Assembly: GCA_041946965.1 (NCBI GenBank) | Contig: JBHGBM010000083.1 | Coordinates: forward strand, 1 to 24,899 | Reading direction: 5' to 3' | Origin: JBHGBM01 sp041946965 | GTDB lineage: Bacteria > Acidobacteriota > Terriglobia > Bryobacterales > Bryobacteraceae | Length of the DNA stretch: 24,899 nucleotides | Shown here: piece after piece, positions 1 to 7,693 of the stretch | Layout: each line of letters begins with the position of its first letter | How positions within the stretch are numbered: the first letter of the stretch is position 1 | Program-made: the position numbers and the translations under genes | Notes under the pieces: generated by a model | Databases searched by the model: none | What the model was told of the DNA's origin: nothing | Seen by the model: the letters and a program-made list of their open reading frames with translations, nothing else

Positions 1-56
1 GAGTTGCCCCCACTAGAACCTGAATCTAGCGCGTCTGCCAATTCCGCCACATCCGC
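1..56 (-). tRNA. tRNA-Leu (anticodon CAG), 5' part, cut by the window edge
   Basis: Read on the minus strand, bases 56 to 1 begin with an acceptor 5' strand GCGGATG, a leucine-type D-arm (GGCGGAATTGGCAGACG), and a perfect five-pair anticodon stem CTAGA/TCTAG around the loop TTCAGGT. The anticodon CAG lies at 22-20, so it reads CUG codons. The sequence after the anticodon stem (GTGGGGGCAACTC) looks like the start of the long class II variable arm, as expected for tRNA-Leu. The T-arm and 3' acceptor strand lie outside the window. It follows ruvB in the same direction. Confidence 0.9.
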
Positions 57-74
57 ACGGTTTGGTGGGTGATT

Positions 75-90
75 CCATTTTTTCAAATGG
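75..90 (-). terminator. Small stem-loop between ruvB and the tRNA
   Basis: CCATTT and AAATGG form a perfect six-pair stem with a four-base loop, directly after the ruvB stop and before the tRNA gene on the minus strand. The stem is short and A/T-rich and no clear U-run follows it in the minus direction. It could be a weak terminator or processing site for the ruvB transcript. This is inference from the inverted repeat alone. Confidence 0.25.
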
Positions 91-111
91 CGGGGCCGCT
101 GTCAACCAACC

Positions 112-1137
112 TCAGAAAAGCCGCGGCTGGCCGCCGCGCAGCTTCGGCGTCACGTCGAAATACTCGTACGCCCGCTCGGTCGCCATGCGCCCTCTCGGAG
201 TCCGGTTCAGGAACCCGAGTTGGATCAGGTAGGGTTCGTAAACCTCTTCGATCGTGTCCGCCTCCTCCGCGATCGAGGCCGCGATGGTGTTCAGCCCCAC
301 CGGGCCGCCGGCGTACTTCTCCAGGATGGTCAGCATGATCTTCTGGTCCAGCTCATCCAGCCCGAAGCGGTCCACTTCCAGCAGGTTCAGCGCGGTCTCC
401 GCCACCGGGCGCGAGATGCGGCCGTCGGCGCGCACCTGCGCGTAGTCGCGCACGCGGCGCAAAAGGCGGTTGGCGATGCGCGGCGTCCCGCGGCAGCGGC
501 GCGCGATCTCCTCGGCCGCGTCGCTGGCAATCTCCACGTTCAGCAGCCGCGCCGAACGCTCGACGATCTGTTTCAGCTCCGGTACCTGGTATGGATCCAG
601 CCGCAGCACCAGCCCGAAGCGGCCGCGCAACGGCGCGCTCACCAGTCCCTGGCGCGTGGTGGCGCCCACGGCGGTGAAGCGCGGCAGCGGGATGGAGTGC
701 GTGCGCGCGCCCGGCCCCGTGCCCACCAGGATGTCCACCCGGAAATCCTCCAGCGCGGAGTAGAACATCTCCTCCACGTCCGGCAGCAGGCGGTGAATCT
801 CGTCGATGAAGAACACCTGCCGCGCGGCGATGTTGGTGAGGATGCCCGTCAGGTCCAGCTTCTTTTGCAGCACCGGGCCGGAGGTCGCGGTGAACGGCAC
901 TTCGAGTTCCTCGGCGATAATCGCCGCCAGCGTGGTCTTGCCGAGACCCGGCGGACCGTAGAGCAGCACGTGGTCCATGGCTTCGCCACGCAGCCGCGCC
1001 GCCTCGATGGCGATCGCGAGGTTCTCCTTCAGCTTCGGCTGCCCGGTGAAATCGGCCAGCCGCCGGGGCCGCAATCCAGCTTCGAACTGTAGGTCGTCAT
1101 CCTGGGCTGCGCCGGAGATGAGTCGGCGGTCGGGCAT
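112..1137 (-). CDS. ruvB: Holliday junction branch-migration DNA helicase RuvB
   Basis: RuvB is the AAA+ ATPase that forms hexameric rings on either side of RuvA and drives branch migration of Holliday junctions in recombinational repair. The 341-residue product has the normal family length. Visible motifs are Walker A GPPGLGKT (61-68), Walker B with DEIH (112-115), sensor-1 GATTR (158-162) and the RGRFG arginine-finger region (171-175), followed by the C-terminal winged-helix DNA-binding domain. The ATG has a GGAG five bases upstream. It begins 12 bp after the ruvA stop, so the two form an operon. No ruvC is seen next to them in this window. Confidence 0.98.
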   Translation of the reverse strand: MPDRRLISGAAQDDDLQFEAGLRPRRLADFTGQPKLKENLAIAIEAARLRGEAMDHVLLYGPPGLGKTTLAAIIAEELEVPFTATSGPVLQKKLDLTGILTNIAARQVFFIDEIHRLLPDVEEMFYSALEDFRVDILVGTGPGARTHSIPLPRFTAVGATTRQGLVSAPLRGRFGLVLRLDPYQVPELKQIVERSARLLNVEIASDAAEEIARRCRGTPRIANRLLRRVRDYAQVRADGRISRPVAETALNLLEVDRFGLDELDQKIMLTILEKYAGGPVGLNTIAASIAEEADTIEEVYEPYLIQLGFLNRTPRGRMATERAYEYFDVTPKLRGGQPRLF

Positions 1138-1149
1138 GGAAACTCCAGC

Positions 1150-1740
1150 TTACCGTACCAGCTCGAGCGCGCGCCGGAACAGCGGCTCGAACTCGGCGGG
1201 AGCGCCGCCCGCCCGCGCCTTGCGCACCGCCGCCTCGGCCGCCGGACGCGCGCAGCCCAGGTTGAGCAGCGCCGAAAGCACGTCCTGTTCGATCTCGGCG
1301 AGCGCCGGCGCGGGCGCGGGACCGGCTTCGCCGGCCACGGCCGGCAGCTTGTCCTTCAGCTCGAGCACGATGCGCTCGGCGGTCTTCTTCCCCACCCCGG
1401 GGATGCGCACCAGCCGCTCCGTATCGCCGCGCCGGATGGCCGCCTGAAGGTCTATCGCGCCCAGCCCGGAAAGCACCGTGATGGCCAGCTTGGGCCCGAT
1501 GCCACTCACCGAAATCAGTTTCTCGAACAGCGTCTTCTCTTCCTGCGTGAGGAACCCGAACAGCGCCAGGGCATCCTCGCGCACGTGAGTATAGACGCGC
1601 AGCCGCACCTCGCCGCCGGCATCCGGGAGCTTGGAATAGGTGGAGACGGGCACGGTAACGTCGTAGCCCACCCCGCCCGCATCCACAATGACCTGGCCCG
1701 GGCGCTTCTCCACCAGCGTGCCGCGCAGCAAAGCGATCAT
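1150..1740 (-). CDS. ruvA: Holliday junction branch-migration complex subunit RuvA
   Basis: RuvA binds four-way junctions as a tetramer and loads RuvB. The 196-residue product starts with the typical OB-fold domain (MIALLRGTLVEK..., about 1-63). It then has two helix-hairpin-helix motifs, VSGIGPKLA (78-86) and IPGVGKKTA (113-121), an Ala/Pro-rich flexible linker (about 133-150), and a C-terminal RuvB-binding domain. There is no Shine-Dalgarno sequence before the ATG. A TACAAT hexamer lies seven bases upstream, so the message may be leaderless. The ATG also overlaps (ATGA) the stop of a doubtful upstream ORF. Confidence 0.97.
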   Translation of the reverse strand: MIALLRGTLVEKRPGQVIVDAGGVGYDVTVPVSTYSKLPDAGGEVRLRVYTHVREDALALFGFLTQEEKTLFEKLISVSGIGPKLAITVLSGLGAIDLQAAIRRGDTERLVRIPGVGKKTAERIVLELKDKLPAVAGEAGPAPAPALAEIEQDVLSALLNLGCARPAAEAAVRKARAGGAPAEFEPLFRRALELVR

Positions 1741-1961
1741 AAGCCGTATTGTACGTTAAGGAGCCGGAGCGCCGTCCGCAGTAAACTGGTCCCGCGCACC
1801 TCTTGACGCTGCTGGCCTGGGCCGTCACGCTGCCGCCCATCTTCGATGGCTCTCAAAACTCTCTCGCGCAATTTCGGGCGGACGGCGACCAGACCGCTGA
1901 GCACGTTCGACACGATCTCCAAAAACCCTGCCCGGGTGGCTACGTCCTCCATGGCGGCCAT
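1737..1961 (-). CDS. Doubtful 74-codon ORF overlapping the ruvA start
   Basis: An open frame on the same strand as ruvAB fills most of the 239-bp gap between the GH51-like gene and ruvA. Its TGA stop overlaps the ruvA ATG as ATGA, the arrangement of translational coupling. The first ~45 residues look helical and protein-like (MEDVATRAGFLEIVSNVL...), while the rest is low-complexity Gln/Arg/Leu. I recognise no family and see no ribosome-binding site. A putative -10 for ruvA lies inside its 3' end. It may be a real small protein, a decayed gene or chance. Confidence 0.2.
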   Translation of the reverse strand: MAAMEDVATRAGFLEIVSNVLSGLVAVRPKLRERVLRAIEDGRQRDGPGQQRQEVRGTSLLRTALRLLNVQYGL

Positions 1962-1979
1962 AGATGGGCCGCTGCCGGG

Positions 1980-3527
1980 TCAGGCTTTCACTTCGAGTTC
2001 CACCGCGCTGACCGAGCGCGGAGGGAACGACCACTTCGGCACGGCGGCCGCGGGCAACGCCTTCTCCACCGGCGCGAAGACGCCCGGAGCGCCCTCGTAG
2101 ACGCATTCCAACGGGTCTTCGGGAGCGATCTCAAATACCCTGCCGCCCGTCACGGCCATGCCGGAGACCGCGAAGGAGGCCTCTACCGGCCGGTGATAGT
2201 TCATGTTCGCCACGTGCAGGTAGACCTTCTCGCCGGTGCGGCTGGCGGCGATATCGAGATCCGCCGGGCACGACTTCACCGCCACCCCCTGCTCCCCGTT
2301 CACGCGTTTGAACAACCGCATGACCGACGCCACCGGCATCATGTAGACCTGGCCGCCGGAGATCATCACCGCGTTGCTGGCCCAGCGCGTGCCCTCGAAA
2401 TCGGCGTTGGTGGAGATCCGGATCAAGTCTCCGTTGCGCTGGTAGGTGTTGAATACGCGCGCCTGGTAAACGCCGCACAGCCACTCGTGCGTGAGCATCG
2501 AAGACCGGAACAGCCCCAGGTGGCCCTCGGTGATGGCCAGCTTCAGGCGGGGCGAGACGGCGCGGACCGCGTCTTTCATCTCCTTGACCCGGGCCTCGAT
2601 GCGCGGCCCGATCTCCAGCAGTTCCTCCCAGCCCCGCTCAGGGAAGCGGCGGTACTGGTAACCGCGGAGGACGGAATCCTTGCGCGACGGGCCCTGGTTG
2701 CCCATGTGGAAGGCGATGTAGTCGAGCAGGCCGCCGGCGCGCAGCGCCATGTCGGGCGCCCACAACTCCCTGCCGGAGGGTCCGGCGCCCCAGTCGCCCC
2801 AGCCGATGAGCTGGATGGAGCGGTCGCGCTCCCGCATGGCCTTGGCGAACTCGATGGTGTGGACGATGGCTTCCTCCTTGTTGAAGCCGTTCGGGTTGTA
2901 GGAGGTCTCGTTGCCGATCTGCCAAAGTTTGATGTTGTAAGGCTGAGGGTTGCCGTGGGCCTTGCGCTCGGGGTTGCCGGGGTCGTTGGCGTAGGAGACC
3001 CAATCGGCGGCTTCGCGCGCGTCTCCGGAGCGGTTCTGGCCGTCCCACGTCTTCCAATACTGCTTGCGGCCGTCGCCGAGGAAGTTCACGCAGTAGAGCG
3101 GTTCGGCGCCGGTGCGGCGGCACAGGTCCACGAACTCGTGCGTGCCCACGCGGTTGGTCTCCTTTCCGCCCCAGAGGTAGTTGTACATCCACGGCCGCGA
3201 TTTCACCGGGCCCACGCCTTCGCGCCACTTGTAGAAGGACGAGAAGATGCCGCCGAAGCGGATCACGCCGGGCGCCAGGTCCTTCACCACGTCCACGAAC
3301 GCCTTGAGCCAATCGTCGTTGCGGTAGTCCCAGGCGGCCTCGACGGACCCGTCGTTGGCGCCGAGCGGCTCCATGAACTGCATGTAGAGGTAGGGTGAAA
3401 TGGCGAACAGCGGTTGGGGATCCACCACCACCGCGCCGGGACCGCTCGCGGCTGCCTGCGCCGCCTGCAACGCGGAAACGGCCGTCCCGAGCGAGCAACC
3501 CTTCAAGAACTCTCTTCGTCCGTGCAC
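1980..3527 (-). CDS. Tat-exported alpha-L-arabinofuranosidase-like glycoside hydrolase (GH51-like)
   Basis: The protein resembles GH51 retaining arabinofuranosidases, which release terminal arabinose from arabinoxylan, arabinan or arabinogalactan. From the chosen GTG at 3527 (GGAG five bases upstream) it is 515 residues. It opens with a twin-arginine signal, GRREFLKG followed by an Ala-rich stretch to about residue 28. VIRFGG (88-93) matches the strand-2 region of the (beta/alpha)8 barrel, IGNE (204-207) gives the acid/base Glu207, and ITEGH (332-336) gives the candidate nucleophile Glu334. The C-terminal ~140 residues look like the beta-sandwich domain. An ATG at 3593 is in frame but has no ribosome-binding site and would bury the Tat motif. 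The gene follows the Gfo/Idh/MocA gene 113 bp upstream. Family is fairly certain; the substrate is inferred. Confidence 0.85.
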   Translation of the reverse strand: MHGRREFLKGCSLGTAVSALQAAQAAASGPGAVVVDPQPLFAISPYLYMQFMEPLGANDGSVEAAWDYRNDDWLKAFVDVVKDLAPGVIRFGGIFSSFYKWREGVGPVKSRPWMYNYLWGGKETNRVGTHEFVDLCRRTGAEPLYCVNFLGDGRKQYWKTWDGQNRSGDAREAADWVSYANDPGNPERKAHGNPQPYNIKLWQIGNETSYNPNGFNKEEAIVHTIEFAKAMRERDRSIQLIGWGDWGAGPSGRELWAPDMALRAGGLLDYIAFHMGNQGPSRKDSVLRGYQYRRFPERGWEELLEIGPRIEARVKEMKDAVRAVSPRLKLAITEGHLGLFRSSMLTHEWLCGVYQARVFNTYQRNGDLIRISTNADFEGTRWASNAVMISGGQVYMMPVASVMRLFKRVNGEQGVAVKSCPADLDIAASRTGEKVYLHVANMNYHRPVEASFAVSGMAVTGGRVFEIAPEDPLECVYEGAPGVFAPVEKALPAAAVPKWSFPPRSVSAVELEVKA

Positions 3528-3640
3528 GGAATCTCCACGCCTCCTGAAATTAAGCCGGGATTTCGCTAATGCCGCCGGGCCACGAGCGATCATACCACTC
3601 GTTGGGCGGATCCCGCGGCGGTTCGAACTCGCCGGACCAT

Positions 3641-4936
3641 TCAGAGTTCCAGCTTCCAGGGGCTGCGGTATGTGCGTTCCAACAGCGGCCGGGCGGCTTC
3701 CTGGCGCACGGTGTCGCCGCGCTCATCCCAGTCCAGACGAAGCCGGCAGCGATAGGCGGCGTTGCCGAGCAGGCAGGCGTACGAGGAGTAAACGCAGGTC
3801 TCGATGTCGCTGTTGGGGCGGCGGCGGGTGCGGACGCAGTCCAGGAAGTTGGCCCAGTGCAAAGGGTGCGGGTCGGCGACGCGCTTCATTTCGAACGGCT
3901 GGATGCCGGAACGATCTTCGGGCGTAACGCGCAGCACGGCGCGGTCGACGTAGAGCGTGCCGAGCGAACCGTGGAACGAGAGGCCCATCAGGCGGGCCCG
4001 GTTGGCTTCCGTGTTATTGCAGCGGTGTTCCCAGGCGCCGAGGAGGCCGGGATACTCGAAGCAGGTCTGGAGCGTGTCGGGCGTCTCGGTATCGTCCCGC
4101 AGCCAGAACTTCCCGCCGGCGGAGGTGACTGCCAGCGGCAACGCATCGCCGAAGGCCATCTGCATAATGTCGATCATGTGCACGCCGGAGTCGGTCAGGT
4201 GGCCGCCGGCGTAGTCCCAGAAGAAGCGGAAGTAGGAATAAGCATTCTTGTACACGCCGAAACGGTTGGGGTTGAACTTCCGCGCGGGTGCGGGACCGAG
4301 CCAGAGGTCCCAATCCAAGCCGGGCGGGGGCGTCGTGTCCGGCGGATTGCCGATGCCGGTTTGCGGCATGTTGGCATAGATCCAGGAGCGGGCAAAGGCG
4401 ACCTTGCCGATGCCGCCGGAGCGCACAATCTCGCAGGCGCGCTGGAAGTGCTCCCCGGAGCGCTGCCACGTTCCCGCCTGCATGACGCGGCCGTATTTGC
4501 GCGCCGCCGCGATCATGATGCGGCCTTCGTTGAGGCCCAGGCAGACCGGCTTTTCGACGTAGACGTCCTTGCCCGCTTTGCAGGCTTCGACGGCGATGTA
4601 GGCGTGCCAGTGGTCGGGCGTGGAGATGCAGACGGCGTCGATGGAGCGGTCAGCAAGCAGTTCGCGGAAGTCGCGCACGGCCCGCGGCCGCTGTCCCAAC
4701 TTGCGGGCGATCGCCTCGGCGCGCTCGAGGTTGGGCTGGTAGACGTCGCAAACGGCGGCGGTCTGCGCACCCTGGCCGATGGAAGCCCGCAGATTCTCGC
4801 TGCCCATCACACCGACGCCGACGAAGGCGACGCTGATGCGGTCGTTCGGCGATGGCGCGCGGCCGGTGAGCGCGGCCGCTCCCGCGCTCTGAAGGAAGCC
4901 GCGGCGGGTGCCGCCCGGACCCGACGATGCACTCAT
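3641..4936 (-). CDS. Gfo/Idh/MocA family oxidoreductase with Tat signal
   Basis: This is an NAD(P)-dependent sugar or polyol oxidoreductase of the Gfo/Idh/MocA superfamily, 431 residues. A Tat signal (TRRGFLQSAGAAAL, 10-23) precedes a Rossmann fold with VGVGVMG (39-45). The catalytic EKP is at 128-130, with Lys129 the expected catalytic base. The dimerisation/substrate domain carries LTDSGVHMIDI (248-257), with His253 and Asp256 in the positions used for substrate binding. The ATG has a strong GGAGGAG eight bases upstream. It is first in a minus-strand pair with the GH51-like gene, so a role in handling sugars released by that enzyme is plausible but inferred. Export of a nicotinamide-dependent enzyme suggests a tightly bound cofactor, as in the known periplasmic glucose-fructose oxidoreductase. 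Confidence 0.92.
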   Translation of the reverse strand: MSASSGPGGTRRGFLQSAGAAALTGRAPSPNDRISVAFVGVGVMGSENLRASIGQGAQTAAVCDVYQPNLERAEAIARKLGQRPRAVRDFRELLADRSIDAVCISTPDHWHAYIAVEACKAGKDVYVEKPVCLGLNEGRIMIAAARKYGRVMQAGTWQRSGEHFQRACEIVRSGGIGKVAFARSWIYANMPQTGIGNPPDTTPPPGLDWDLWLGPAPARKFNPNRFGVYKNAYSYFRFFWDYAGGHLTDSGVHMIDIMQMAFGDALPLAVTSAGGKFWLRDDTETPDTLQTCFEYPGLLGAWEHRCNNTEANRARLMGLSFHGSLGTLYVDRAVLRVTPEDRSGIQPFEMKRVADPHPLHWANFLDCVRTRRRPNSDIETCVYSSYACLLGNAAYRCRLRLDWDERGDTVRQEAARPLLERTYRSPWKLEL

Positions 4937-5073
4937 GGGCTGAACTCCTCCCTACGCAAGATGGATGGTCCGCGAAACGGGCCAGCTATCAGCATATCCT
5001 CTCGAACCACGATGCGGCTGACATCGGCGGGGACGTATTGCGATGATAGGGAGGACGCGATGTGAGGCAAGGT

Positions 5074-5292
5074 ATGACGGGCAGAGAACGCGTTTTCGCC
5101 CTGCTCGCCGGACACCCCGTGGACCGGCAGCCGCTGATGCCGATTACGATGATGCTGGCGGCCGGCCAGACCGGCGCGCGCTATGGCCGCTACGCGCTGG
5201 AGCACGCCGTGCTGGCGGAGGCGAGCTGCCAGCAACCCCGCCTTCCTCGCGGAGCCGCTCGGGCGTGCCCATGGCATCGATCTGGACCGTGA
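5074..5292 (+). pseudogene. N-terminal fragment of a uroporphyrinogen-decarboxylase-family protein, cut by a phage-like block
   Basis: The frame opens with MTGRERVFALLAGHPVDRQP and continues with an ARYGRYALEHAVLAEA-like stretch. This is the characteristic start of URO-D/MtaA-like proteins of about 340-370 residues (methyltransferases and relatives, not true HemE). The ATG at 5074 has GAGG six bases upstream. Family-like sequence stops at about 5225; the remaining codons to 5292 (CQQPRLPRGAARA...) do not resemble the family and read across the antisense end of a phage tail gene. The rest of the URO-D gene is nowhere in the window. It diverges from the Gfo/Idh/MocA gene, with a 137-bp shared upstream region in which I see no confident promoter. 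Confidence 0.75.
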
Positions 5293-6856
5293 AGGTCGTA
5301 TCGGTCGTGCCGGTATAGGTTCCGCCGCTGATGATGTCATTCAGTCCCGCGGGACCGGCTGGCGTATAGGCTGGTCCGCTGATGCCGCCGAAGTCCGCAT
5401 CCAGCTCCATCCGGTGGTACAGATTGTTTCGGTTCTCCGCGGTGATATGCGGAGCCGTGCGAATCCGCCGGATGTCGTCGCCGTTGTCGTCATAATAGTC
5501 TTGCGACAGGTAATACAGATTTCCGCTTGCGGGGTCGCCAACGATGTGAACGCCCTGTAGCATTCCGGGAGTCGTGTTATCGGCCCACTGAGGGATGAAG
5601 GTGTGGTAAGCGTAGTTGGGCCGTCCCACCACGCCGGCGCTCAAGTACCCGCGCTCATGCCACATCTGCGTATTCAGGTCGTAGACCCAGGCAGGATTGC
5701 TCGATCCGAGGAAGTGGATCACCCAGAAGTGGTGCCCGTTTTCGGTGTAAGCGAACGACGTGGCGTATTTGAGGCACCCGTAGGGGATCATGGTGCGCCA
5801 GGCTTCCTCGATGGCATGGGTAGACACGCGCTCGGGCTCGAAGCCGCTTGCCAGATACGCTACTGGCCCACCACGTTCGTCCGTGCCAATCCAACCGACG
5901 CGTCCGGCAATGGAAACCGGGGACCAGGGGGATATGGAGCCCTGATGAATCACGGGGCTAACGCGGGCAAAGGGGAAGTCCTGCGCGCCCGAAGCCGCCC
6001 AGACCTCCGTGGTGCGTGCTCCGAACAGCCAGAGGTAGCGGTGGTCGGCCAGGATGCCGATGATGTTGTCGGGGAAACCCTCTTTGGTTGCATAATCGAG
6101 GGGATCCCAAACGGCAGTGTTATCCCAGAGTGCAGAGACGTTGAAGCGTTTCCAGTTGGGATCCACGGTGAGGCCATTGTCAATCCACCGTTGGCAGATG
6201 AAATAGCCGTTCAGGAAGGCCCCGGTGACCATTTTGGGATACGGGGTGGCGCTGTAGGCCACAGCCGCCTGAACCCCGGCGCTGGCCGTAAGCGTGAGGC
6301 TCTGGCCGTTGTCGGCTACGGAGTCCACGGTGTACGTTACACCGTTGATCGTGATGGTTTCATTCGCCATCGCGTCATCGAACTTGTCGCCGCTAACCCA
6401 GGTAACGGCCGTGCCGTTGGTGTTTACCGTGCCGGACAGGGCGGGAAAACTGATGCGCGAGAGGGCGGCGCCATTGTGGAAATAGCCGTTCCCCGACGCC
6501 ACCACAAACAGGCCCAGGCCATTTGCGACCATCTGTACGGGCGTATGGTCTGCGTCATCGGCAATCGTGGATGCCGCCCCCACCAATGCCCCGGCGGCGC
6601 TCACCTCCAGCAGTTTCGTTCCCGCCGCAACGAACAGCCTACCCGCCTCGCTGAATAGCCCCCGAATGTGCGTGGCCCCGGCGTCCAGGGTGGTCACGTT
6701 CTTGAACAACTTGAGGCCCGGCGTGCCGACCAGCGTAAACCTGTTCTTCCCCGTGCCCGTTTCATCGAGTTCGGGAAACAGGTTCAGACACCGCTGGCAT
6801 TGGGCGGCGACATTGGGCAGGGTGTATGCGCCCAGGCAGAACTGGTCGAATCTCAT
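5144..6856 (-). CDS. Phage P22 gp10-like packaged-DNA stabilisation / tail accessory protein, C-terminus replaced
   Basis: The open frame encodes 570 residues. It has the layout of phage gp10-type proteins (tail accessory factor closing the head after packaging): an N-terminal CLNLFPE segment with VGTPGLKLF, then LFGARTTEVW followed by DFPFARV, IGTDERGGPVAYL, ERVSTHAIEEAW, and later VYDLNTQMWHERGYL. These run in the same order as in podovirus/prophage homologues I know. Roughly residues 1-525/540 are phage-like. The last ~30 residues (SSPPPARRAPARSG...) are the antisense of the URO-D fragment, so the native C-terminus is lost. No clear ribosome-binding site precedes the ATG. Base composition is visibly lower in GC than the flanks. 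Function is inferred from pattern resemblance, not a search. Confidence 0.75.
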   Translation of the reverse strand: MRFDQFCLGAYTLPNVAAQCQRCLNLFPELDETGTGKNRFTLVGTPGLKLFKNVTTLDAGATHIRGLFSEAGRLFVAAGTKLLEVSAAGALVGAASTIADDADHTPVQMVANGLGLFVVASGNGYFHNGAALSRISFPALSGTVNTNGTAVTWVSGDKFDDAMANETITINGVTYTVDSVADNGQSLTLTASAGVQAAVAYSATPYPKMVTGAFLNGYFICQRWIDNGLTVDPNWKRFNVSALWDNTAVWDPLDYATKEGFPDNIIGILADHRYLWLFGARTTEVWAASGAQDFPFARVSPVIHQGSISPWSPVSIAGRVGWIGTDERGGPVAYLASGFEPERVSTHAIEEAWRTMIPYGCLKYATSFAYTENGHHFWVIHFLGSSNPAWVYDLNTQMWHERGYLSAGVVGRPNYAYHTFIPQWADNTTPGMLQGVHIVGDPASGNLYYLSQDYYDDNGDDIRRIRTAPHITAENRNNLYHRMELDADFGGISGPAYTPAGPAGLNDIISGGTYTGTTDTTFTVQIDAMGTPERLREEGGVAGSSPPPARRAPARSGHSARRSGRPPASS

Positions 6857-6931
6857 GGGGTTCTGGATTATTGACTAATTGGAGAACTTTGGGCCGTTTC
6901 CGGACGTGCGATTGTGGTAGACTATGCTGAC

Positions 6932-7693
6932 ATGGAAGCTACTAGCCAACTCATCTTCGACATTGGGGCCAACTCCGGTTCTGACTCCGCCTTCTATCTC
7001 GCCAAAGGATTCAGGGTCATCGCCGTTGAAGCGCACCCGATTCTCGCCGCCAGCATTGGTATGCGATGTGCGGATTACCGCAATCGCCTCTCGGTTGTAC
7101 CTGTAGCCATAGCGGGCGAACCCGGAAATTGCGTGTTGCTCTGTCATGAGGCCGAATCCCAATGGGGCACGATCCGCAAGGATGCAGCCGCCCGGAAAGC
7201 TGGTGCGTTCACTGCGCTCACCGTTCCCGCTGTTACGTTCGACTCCCTGATCCGGCAATACGGGACGCCGTACTATCTGAAGGTCGATATCGAAGGAGCG
7301 GAACTGGACGTGTTCCGGAAGTTCCCGATGTTCCGCGAGTTCCCCCAATGGGTATCGTTCGAGGTTTCGCAGGACATTGGCGAAATCCTGTCGATCCTAA
7401 TTGGCTGCGGCTACACTCGATTCCAGGCCGTGAACCAGCGCATTGTCCCGTCCATGCGCCCTCCCGTTCCTGCGCGTGAGGGGGAGTATGCCGACTGGAC
7501 ATTCGGCGGCGATTCGAGCGGGCTGTTCGGACGCGAACTGCCGGAGGATGCGTGGATTGCTGCAAGCGAAATTCGCGCCGCCTTCACCACCATCGAGGGG
7601 AACTGCGATCCGGCAATCGACTGGTTTGATATTCACGCCCAACATGGGTCCGTGTGCCCTCAAATCAACTCCAGCGTCAAGTACACGTCGTAA
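6932..7693 (+). CDS. FkbM-family SAM-dependent methyltransferase
   Basis: The product (253 residues from the ATG; a GTG at 6914 is in frame) carries the FkbM-type motif I signature FDIGANSG (9-16), an acidic end of strand 2 (AVEAH, Glu33), and YLKVDIEGAELD (115-126), the hallmark of this family. Such enzymes O-methylate sugars or small molecules. The gene is encoded opposite to the two phage structural genes around it and sits in the 57-bp gap upstream of the gp10-like start. Its last 34 bases overlap the 3' end of the beta-helix gene in antisense. The placement suggests phage cargo, possibly modifying surface glycans, but that role is inferred. No good ribosome-binding site separates the two candidate starts. 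Confidence 0.85.
   Translation: MEATSQLIFDIGANSGSDSAFYLAKGFRVIAVEAHPILAASIGMRCADYRNRLSVVPVAIAGEPGNCVLLCHEAESQWGTIRKDAAARKAGAFTALTVPAVTFDSLIRQYGTPYYLKVDIEGAELDVFRKFPMFREFPQWVSFEVSQDIGEILSILIGCGYTRFQAVNQRIVPSMRPPVPAREGEYADWTFGGDSSGLFGRELPEDAWIAASEIRAAFTTIEGNCDPAIDWFDIHAQHGSVCPQINSSVKYTS

Noticed and set aside
1803..3398. Long plus-strand open frame opposite the GH51-like gene
   Set aside because: Its translation is His/Ala/Gly/Val/Arg-rich low-quality sequence with no family motifs, whereas the minus strand has a clear Tat signal and GH51-like catalytic motifs. Such frames are expected opposite GC-rich genes.
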